This document shows positions 58,818 to 64,000 of a stretch of 64,000 nucleotides of DNA, piece by piece. Both the position numbers and the translations under genes were made by a program. Within the stretch, counting starts at the first letter, position 1. Each line of letters opens with the position of its first letter. Under the pieces are notes generated by a model. That model had not been told where the DNA came from. It searched no databases and saw only the letters and a list, made by a program, of their open reading frames with translations. This DNA is from Nocardia crassostreae (lineage in GTDB: Bacteria > Actinomycetota > Actinomycetes > Mycobacteriales > Mycobacteriaceae): the NCBI RefSeq assembly GCF_001613405.1, contig NZ_BDCH01000029.1, positions 124,001 through 188,000 on the forward strand, written 5' to 3'.

Positions 58818-59575
58818 CATTCCTGCGCGATACCGGGCTGATCTTCTGGGCGCAGTTGCGCACCCAATTGCGCAATCCGGTGTGGGTGATCATCGGTGTC
58901 GCACAGCCGATTCTGTATCTCGTCCTGTTCGGGCCGCTGGTGAAGGGCATCGCGCCGTCGCTGGGCGCGAACGCGGATCCCTGGCAGATCCTGACGCCCG
59001 CGCTCATTATTCAGATCGCGCTGTTCGGTTCGCTGTTCGCCGGATTCGGGATCGTGGCCGAACTGCGCTCGGGTGTGGTCGAGCGGCAGCGGGTCACGCC
59101 CGCGGCGCGCGGGGCGCTGCTGCTGGGGCGGGTGCTCAAGGATATGGTCACGCTGATCGTGCAGGCGCTGCTGCTGGTGGGCCTGGCCGTGGTGGCCTTC
59201 GAGTTGCGGGTGAACGCGCTCGGACTGCTGCTGTCGGTGCTGTTGATCGCGGTCATGGGGTCCGGGCTGGCGGCGGCCTCGTATGCGCTGGGGTTGTGGG
59301 CGAAGACGGAGTCGACCCTGGCGTCGGTGCTGAACTCGGTGGCGGTGCCGGTCATGCTGCTGTCCGGCATCCTGCTGCCCATGAGCGTGGGGCCGACCTG
59401 GTTGCAGAACCTGGCCAAGGCGAATCCGTTCTCGCACACCGTGGATGCGGCCCGCGCGCTGTTCCGCGGGGACTTCGGGGCGTCCGAGGCCATTGTCGGG
59501 ACGGTGGTCACGCTGGTGGTCGCGGTGGCGCTCATGGTGATCGGGGCTCGCAGTTTCGCCCGGGAGAACGCCTAA
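58814..59575 (+). CDS. DrrB-type ABC exporter permease
   Basis: This 253-residue ABC-2 type permease has six predicted membrane helices. WVIIGVAQPILYLVLFGPLV is the first, and the C-terminal ABC-2 signature VPVMLLSGILLPMSVGPTWLQNLAKANPFSHTVDAARALFRGDF is clear. It forms a transporter with the DrrA-type ATPase. The substrate is unknown. The downstream SDR and QueA-like genes follow at 47 bases and may be in the same transcript. Confidence 0.9.
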   Translation: MTFLRDTGLIFWAQLRTQLRNPVWVIIGVAQPILYLVLFGPLVKGIAPSLGANADPWQILTPALIIQIALFGSLFAGFGIVAELRSGVVERQRVTPAARGALLLGRVLKDMVTLIVQALLLVGLAVVAFELRVNALGLLLSVLLIAVMGSGLAAASYALGLWAKTESTLASVLNSVAVPVMLLSGILLPMSVGPTWLQNLAKANPFSHTVDAARALFRGDFGASEAIVGTVVTLVVAVALMVIGARSFARENA

Positions 59576-59622
59576 GAGCGGATCCTTGACTTCAACAGAG
59601 GTTGAGGTTTCACGATGGCGGT

Positions 59623-60249
59623 ATGTCGGAGAACAGAAGAGCACTGATCACCGGAGCGTCCGCCGGATTCGGACGCGCGGTCGCGCTGGCCCTGGCCGAG
59701 CGGGGCTGGGAGCTGATCATTACGGCGCGCGGGGCCGAGCGGTTGGAAAAGGTCCGGGCCGAGACCGGCGCGCACGCGCTGGCGGGGGATATCGCGGATC
59801 CGGCGCACCGGGACGAGATCGCGCGGGCGGTCGGCTCCGGGCGGCTGGATCTGGTGATCAACAATGCCAGTGCGCTCGGGCCCAGCCCGCTGCCGCCGCT
59901 GGAGGTGCTTCAGCGCACGCTGCCCGCGCTGCGCGCCGCGGACGGCATCGTGGTGAATATCAGTTCCGATGCGGCGCTGGGCGCCTACGAGGGCTGGGGC
60001 GGGTACGGGGCGTCCAAGGCCGCTCTCGATCAGCTCACCAATGTGCTGGGCGCAGAGAATCCCGGATTGCGGATCTACAGCTTCGATCCCGGAGATATGC
60101 GGACCGAGATGCATCAGGCGGCCTTCCCGTGCGAGGACATCTCCGACCGGCCGGAGCCGGAAACCGTTGTGCCCGCACTGCTGCACCTGCTCGAGACACG
60201 GCCGCCGAGCGGACGGTACCTCGCGTCGGAACTGCCGGTGGCGTCATGA
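59623..60249 (+). CDS. Short-chain dehydrogenase with a shortened central region
   Basis: This 208-residue SDR has the cofactor loop TGASAGFGRAVAL, DLVINNASALGPS, the catalytic Ser in VVNISSDAA and Tyr-x3-Lys in YGASKAALDQL, and FDPGDMRTEM. Between ASALGPSPLPP and LPALRAADG only about 7 residues remain. Close relatives have about 25 more here, including the Asn-containing VN helix. An in-frame deletion is the plain explanation, so activity is uncertain. The stop overlaps the next gene by ATGA. Confidence 0.8.
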   Translation: MSENRRALITGASAGFGRAVALALAERGWELIITARGAERLEKVRAETGAHALAGDIADPAHRDEIARAVGSGRLDLVINNASALGPSPLPPLEVLQRTLPALRAADGIVVNISSDAALGAYEGWGGYGASKAALDQLTNVLGAENPGLRIYSFDPGDMRTEMHQAAFPCEDISDRPEPETVVPALLHLLETRPPSGRYLASELPVAS

Positions 60250-61281
60250 CCGTCGAGCTGGATCGTCTCGACTTCACGCTACCCGAAGCTCTTTCCGCGA
60301 CCAGCCCGCCGGAGGCCCGGGGGCTGGCGCGCGACGACGTGCGGCTGCTGGTGGGCGACCGGGGCGTGCTCACCCATGCGCGCTTCCGGGAGCTGCCGTC
60401 GTTCCTGCGGTCGGGAGACCTTGTGGTGGTCAATAATTCGGCCATGGTCGACGCGGCGGTGGATGCCCGGTTCGGCGGCGCGGACGCGGTGGTGCACTTC
60501 TCGACCCGGCTCGACGACGGGGGATGGGTGCTCGAGCTGCGTGATCCCGCGGGCACGCCCTGGGCGGGCGAGCCGCCGGAAGCCGGTGCGCGGGTGCGGC
60601 CTCCGGAGGACTCCGCGGCGGTCCTGCGGCATCCGTGGCTGCCGGGCGGGGATCGGCTGTGGGTCGCCGACATCGAGATCGACGTGCCCGGACTGTTGGC
60701 CCGGCACGGTCGCCCCATCACGTATTCCTATGTTTCCGAGCGGTGGTCGGCCTCCTATTATCGCACCGTGTTCGGGCGCGAACCCGGCAGCGCGGAAATG
60801 CCCAGTGCCGGACGGCCGTTCACGGAGGCGCTGGTGACGGAGCTGGTCGCGAGCGGCATCGGACTAGCGCCGATCACCCTGCACACCGGGGTGTCCTCGC
60901 CCGAGACGGGCGAGCCGCCGAGCCCGGAGCGATTCGCGGTACCGGAGGTGACGGCCCGGCTGGTGAATGCCACGCATGCGATGGGCGGGCGGGGTGGTGG
61001 CGGTCGGCACCACGGTGACGCGGGCGCTGGAATCGGCGGTCGATGCCGACGGCCTGGTGCACGCCGCTTCCGGCTGGACCGAACACGTGCTGCATCCGGG
61101 GCGTCCGGCCCGCGCCGTCGACGGGATCATTACCGGCTGGCATGCGCCGGGGGCCTCCCATCTACAACTGCTCGAAGCGGTTGCCGGGGGCGGGGTGGTG
61201 CGGGAGGCGTATCGGGCCGCGCTCGGCTCCGGCTATCTCTGGCACGAATTCGGCTATACCGCACTGTTGTTCCGGAAATGA
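60246..61281 (+). pseudogene. QueA-like S-adenosylmethionine:tRNA ribosyltransferase-isomerase, frameshifted
   Basis: The first part reads LDFTLPEALSATSPPEARG, then SGDLVVVNNSAMV and PITYSYVSERWSASYYRTVFG, ending RLVNATHAMGGR. After the GGGG at 60991-60994 the frame must shift by one. It then reads VVAVGTTVTRALESAVDADG and GWHAPGASHLQLLEAVAG to the end at 61281. Removing one G gives a single protein of about 344 residues. The family transfers ribose from SAM in queuosine synthesis; actinomycete copies are divergent and their role is uncertain. The lesion may be an error in a homopolymer. Confidence 0.82.
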
Positions 61282-61305
61282 CGCCGTTTTCGGTGCGCGA
61301 CCCGG

Positions 61306-61361
61306 CGTGCAGGCCTGCACGGCGATGCCGTAATCTTGCGATCTCCATCGGTAGCCGATGG
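61306..61361. repeat. Two palindromes in the gap before the GNAT gene
   Basis: CGTGCAGGCCTGCACG (61306-61321) is a perfect 16-base palindrome. CCATCGG and CCGATGG (61345-61351 and 61355-61361) form a short hairpin. They may be a terminator for the exporter operon or operator sites. Nothing else is seen in the 263-base gap. Confidence 0.5.
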
Positions 61362-61544
61362 CTCGCGCGGGCCTGCGCGGTCGGGGTCGTACCCCGCCGG
61401 GATACGGGCGTTTGTCCTGGTAGAGAACTTTTAGAAGCGCTCGGATGAACGCCGGGTGCGGTCTGTGTCGCGTTCACCGGACTGGCATCGGAAGGCCATC
61501 TGCGAGTTGCTCCGGCGCAGTTTCGGGCTGGCTTGATCAACCGT

Positions 61545-62393
61545 ATGACCACCATGGCAGCGTCGAATTCCAACCTGCTCGCACCCGCGTCATATGTCGC
61601 TCCGGAACCGCCCCGCAGCCCGGGCCGGTCCCAGTATTCCCTGGTCGTCTCCTCCGATGCCGAGCATCGCGAGGCGGCGCAGCGGTTGCGCTACCAGGTT
61701 TTCGCCGCCGAACCGGGATTCACCATCCCCGACAACGGTACCGGCCTGGATGCCGACCGTTTCGACGACCACTGTGACCACCTGCTGGTCCGCGACGAGC
61801 TGACCGATCAGTTCGTCGGCTGCTACCGCATGCTGCCCCCGGACAAGGTGGCCGCCGCCGGTGGCTACTACTCCGCCACCGAATTCGATCTCACCGCACT
61901 GGATCCCGGCGGCCACCGCATTGTGGAGATGGGCCGCGCCTGCGTGGTGCCCGATCACCGCAACGGCTCGGTGCTCACCCTCATGTGGGCGGGCATCCTG
62001 CACTACATCCAGCTGACCGGCTACGAATGGGTCATGGGCTGCGTCTCGGTGCCCATGCGGATGACGCCTGAAGACCAGCCCGGCGCGAATGTGCGCGGCG
62101 TGCGCGATCTGGTGCTGAAAAAGCATGCGCTGGAAGCCGATCGGTACGTGCGCCCGTACAACCCGGTGGTGGTCGACGGCCGTACCCTCGACGAGCTGGA
62201 ACCCCCGGCCCGCCCCAAGCTGCCGCCGCTGCTGAGCGGCTACCTGCGGCTCAATGCCCAGATCTGCGGCGAACCCGCCCACGATCCGGACTTCGCCGTC
62301 GCCGACTTCGTCGCCCTGCTGGGCCTGTCGACCGTCAACACCCGCTACCTGGAGCGCTTGCAGAGCGCGGCCAACAGCCTGGATGCCCGGTGA
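61545..62393 (+). CDS. OlsB/hemolysin-like GNAT N-acyltransferase (Rv3027c-like)
   Basis: This 282-residue GNAT-fold protein is of the ornithine lipid acyltransferase / autoinducer-like group. RLRYQVFAAEPGF, DHLLVRDELTDQFVGCYRMLPP and EMGRACVVPDHRNGSVLTLMWAGI are the family motifs. It is followed 3 bases later by a PlsC-type acyltransferase, the pairing seen for olsB-olsA in ornithine lipid synthesis. The same pair is present in mycobacteria. ATG 61545 is chosen; TTG 61533 is possible. Confidence 0.8.
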   Translation: MTTMAASNSNLLAPASYVAPEPPRSPGRSQYSLVVSSDAEHREAAQRLRYQVFAAEPGFTIPDNGTGLDADRFDDHCDHLLVRDELTDQFVGCYRMLPPDKVAAAGGYYSATEFDLTALDPGGHRIVEMGRACVVPDHRNGSVLTLMWAGILHYIQLTGYEWVMGCVSVPMRMTPEDQPGANVRGVRDLVLKKHALEADRYVRPYNPVVVDGRTLDELEPPARPKLPPLLSGYLRLNAQICGEPAHDPDFAVADFVALLGLSTVNTRYLERLQSAANSLDAR

Positions 62394-62396
62394 TGA

Positions 62397-63404
62397 ATGA
62401 TGATGCCCGCCTTCCTTTCTCCGGGCTCGGGTGCGATGGACTGCCCGCCCGCCCCGCCCACCGCCCACGCCTGGATGCCGAGTAGTCCCTGCACTCCCGA
62501 ATGCGTCGAAATCGCGCCTGAGGCAGGCAGATTGCGGGTCGCCGCCCGCATTGCCGGTATCGGCGCCGTCCTGATCTCCTTCCCTTTCGCCTACATCGCG
62601 ACCCCGCGCCGCTGGCGTCCGAAGCTGCACAGCCGCTATGCCCGAAGCCTGTTGTTCTGCTGCGGTATTCGCGTCCGCATTGTGGACAATCGCGAGGTCG
62701 AGCCGACCGCGCAGGGAGCCGTTGAGGGGCCCGCGTCGTCGTCGGAGAACCGCGGTGTCCTGGTGGTGTCCAGCCACATCGGCTGGACCGACATCATTGC
62801 CCTCACCGCGGTGGAGCCACTCAGCTTCGTCGCCCGCGCCGATATGGTCGACTGGCCGGTGCTCGGCAATGTCGCCCGCCGGGTGCGCGTCATCCCCATC
62901 GAACGGGAACGCCTGCGCGCCCTCCCCGATGTCGTCGGCCGCATAGCCGCCCGCCTGACCGCGGGGGACCGCATCGGTATCTTCCCCGAGGGCACCACCT
63001 GGTGCGGCCGCGCCCACAGCACCCTCCGTCCGGCCCTGTTCCAGGCCGCCGTCGACACCGGCGTCCCGGTGCAGCCGATCCGCCTGCGCTACCTGGACGC
63101 CGCGGGCGAACGATCCACCGTCCCCGGTTTCGTCGGCATCGACACCATGGCCGATTCCTTCCGCCGCGTCCTCCGCTCGAAGGGCGTCGTCGCGGAAATC
63201 GCCCTGCAACCCCTCGAGGAACCCGGCACCGATCGCCGCGAACTGGCCCGCCGCTGCGAGCGGGCCGTCTACGGCGACAGCGTGGATCGCGCCTTCACCG
63301 GCGTCATCCACACCCTGGCGCAGGAGCGGCTCGCGGAGCAGGCCGCTTTCACCGCAACGGTTCTCGGCGCGACGCAGCCCGCGGAACTCCCGTCCCGGGT
63401 GTAG
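62397..63404 (+). CDS. PlsC/OlsA-like 1-acylglycerol-3-phosphate acyltransferase (Rv3026c-like)
   Basis: This 335-residue acyltransferase has the H-x4-D motif SSHIGWTD and IFPEGTTWCG, both required for acyl transfer, with an N-terminal membrane helix (VAARIAGIGAVLISFPFAYIA). A poorly conserved insertion of about 15 residues lies before VLVVSSH. The first 40 residues are Pro/Cys-rich and may not be translated. It should act on a lyso-lipid made by the adjacent GNAT acyltransferase, or on lysophosphatidate. Confidence 0.85.
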   Translation: MMMPAFLSPGSGAMDCPPAPPTAHAWMPSSPCTPECVEIAPEAGRLRVAARIAGIGAVLISFPFAYIATPRRWRPKLHSRYARSLLFCCGIRVRIVDNREVEPTAQGAVEGPASSSENRGVLVVSSHIGWTDIIALTAVEPLSFVARADMVDWPVLGNVARRVRVIPIERERLRALPDVVGRIAARLTAGDRIGIFPEGTTWCGRAHSTLRPALFQAAVDTGVPVQPIRLRYLDAAGERSTVPGFVGIDTMADSFRRVLRSKGVVAEIALQPLEEPGTDRRELARRCERAVYGDSVDRAFTGVIHTLAQERLAEQAAFTATVLGATQPAELPSRV

Positions 63405-63747
63405 CGGCGAGTTCGGGATCGCGCAGCGCCAGGGCCTGGTCCAGTGGTATGCCGGTGCGCTCGGCGAGGTTCATCCGTTCCCGCACTTCACGATTGGTGC
63501 GGGGGCGGTAGCCCGGACCGGTCCCGCAGCAGCCGCCGCGGAATGTCAGCCCGGAGCGCAGCACCGTCTCGAGCACCCGCCAGCCCGCCTTGTCGGACTT
63601 CCTGGGAACCGCCAGATGCGCACCGGCATAGATGAGTTCGGCATGGCATCGCAAGCAGAGGTCCGGCCCGTAACGCCGGGTCGGACGTTTGTAGGACACC
63701 CGGCAGTCCACACACACCCGGTGCGCCGTACTGGGGTAGATGCACAT
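63349..63747 (-). CDS. Small zinc-ribbon-like protein
   Basis: This 132-residue protein has two Cys pairs, CVDCRVSYKRP (residues 12-15) and LCLRCHAEL (31-34). They could bind one zinc ion. GWRVLETVLRSGLTFRGGCCGTGPGYRPRTNREVRERM is the other conserved stretch. Similar actinomycete proteins are often mis-named deoxyxylulose-5-phosphate synthase, which this is not. Its 3' end overlaps the convergent acyltransferase gene by 56 bases. Confidence 0.65.
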   Translation of the reverse strand: MCIYPSTAHRVCVDCRVSYKRPTRRYGPDLCLRCHAELIYAGAHLAVPRKSDKAGWRVLETVLRSGLTFRGGCCGTGPGYRPRTNREVRERMNLAERTGIPLDQALALRDPELAATPGTGVPRAASRREPLR

Positions 63748-63801
63748 GGCCGCAGTGTAGGTCCGCCGCCCGGCGCCGCGCGAGTCGATTACGGTTCCGG
63801 C

Positions 63802-63999
63802 TCAAGCCGATTCGGTGGTGAAGAGGTTCATCTTGTAGGTGGTCACCGGGCCGGTCCGGCCGAAGGCCCGCATGGCGAAGCGGTAGCGGAGCGGCCAGGT
63901 GCGGGCGACGGACGGCTGCGGGTTGGCGAAGGAGCGGGATTCGCGTAGGCGCAGGCCGTGCTGTTCGAGGGTGGCCGGGTTGTCGCAGGTCCATTTCAT
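63802..63999 (-). CDS. C-terminal or short hypothetical protein at the window edge
   Basis: The 65 residues from ATG 63999 read MKWTCDNPATLEQHGLRLRESRSFANP and end TTYKMNLFTTESA. The gene may begin here or be the end of a longer gene extending past the right edge. No family was recognised. Confidence 0.45.
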   Translation of the reverse strand: MKWTCDNPATLEQHGLRLRESRSFANPQPSVARTWPLRYRFAMRAFGRTGPVTTYKMNLFTTESA

Positions 64000-64000
64000 G

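Noticed and set aside
63349..63747. Deoxyxylulose-5-phosphate synthase
   Set aside because: Small proteins of this type often carry that name in databases, but 132 residues with two Cys pairs cannot be the thiamine-dependent enzyme of over 600 residues.
1..64000. tRNA or rRNA genes
   Set aside because: No cloverleaf with a GGTTCGA-type arm and matching acceptor stem, and no rRNA segments, were recognised by eye; a covariance search would be needed to exclude them fully.

Overview
The window is high-GC DNA with frequent GTG and TTG starts, tightly overlapping operons and lipobox or Tat signal peptides, which points to a mycolic-acid actinomycete, most likely Nocardia. The strongest evidence for this is gene order. 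From memory of the Mycobacterium tuberculosis genome, the backbone here follows Rv3053c to Rv3026c: nrdH-nrdI-nrdE, nrdF, fecB-like, ctaD, serB2-like, an ABC ATPase, NUDIX, echA17-like, two methyltransferases, a PQQ-like lipoprotein, a hexapeptide acyltransferase, etfA/etfB, and the Rv3030-Rv3032 type methyltransferase, GH57 and glycosyltransferase set. It closes with a GNAT/acyltransferase pair. No rRNA, tRNA, CRISPR array, prophage or insertion sequence was recognised.

Layout. 1-3 kb: molybdenum cofactor genes (moeA 5' end, moaA, moaD), a DUF1801 protein and an aldo/keto reductase. 3-6.7 kb: nadE and two tandem copies of a divergent TetR/flavin-reductase module, one with a frameshifted reductase. 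6.7-10.1 kb: class Ib ribonucleotide reductase nrdHIE, with paired NrdR boxes and a GlxR/CRP-like site. 10-16 kb: accessory genes (DJ-1/PfpI, NmrA-like, DUF2332, histidine phosphatase) and a two-component system. 16-18 kb: mgtE behind a structured leader with a proline-rich 19-codon ORF. 18-31 kb: nrdF, iron-siderophore binding protein, cytochrome oxidase subunit I, phosphoserine phosphatase, small lipoproteins and the conserved ABC/NUDIX/crotonase/methyltransferase run. 31-42 kb: an island of MarR regulators, a second two-component system, a Tat-exported multicopper oxidase and a hydrolase carrying an amber codon, wrapped around the Rv3035- and Rv3034c-like genes. 42-48.5 kb: electron transfer flavoprotein genes, then a translationally coupled three-gene operon for methylglucose lipopolysaccharide-type alpha-glucan. 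48.5-61.3 kb: a variable accessory segment (PD-(D/E)XK nuclease, CopZ-like, molybdo-oxidoreductase, intradiol dioxygenase-like, APH-like kinase, type II NADH dehydrogenase, a PadR-controlled DrrAB-type exporter, an SDR and a frameshifted QueA-like gene). 61.3-64 kb: return to the conserved backbone.

Functionally the backbone joins deoxyribonucleotide supply, aerobic respiration (ctaD, ndh, ETF), iron uptake, serine synthesis and polymethylated polysaccharide synthesis. Separate regulators are interleaved with short, visible operators. Four genes need a single-base correction to read through (near 4836, 26916, 49710 and 60992) and two carry single in-frame stops (10373 and 41755). Three of the four indels are in homopolymers, so sequencing error and real decay both have to be considered.

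The signals most worth follow-up are the mgtE leader, the structured ctaD leader that pairs with its own ribosome-binding site, the two nrd promoters with identically spaced box pairs, and the perfect operator-like palindromes in front of etfB and the decayed hydrolase.
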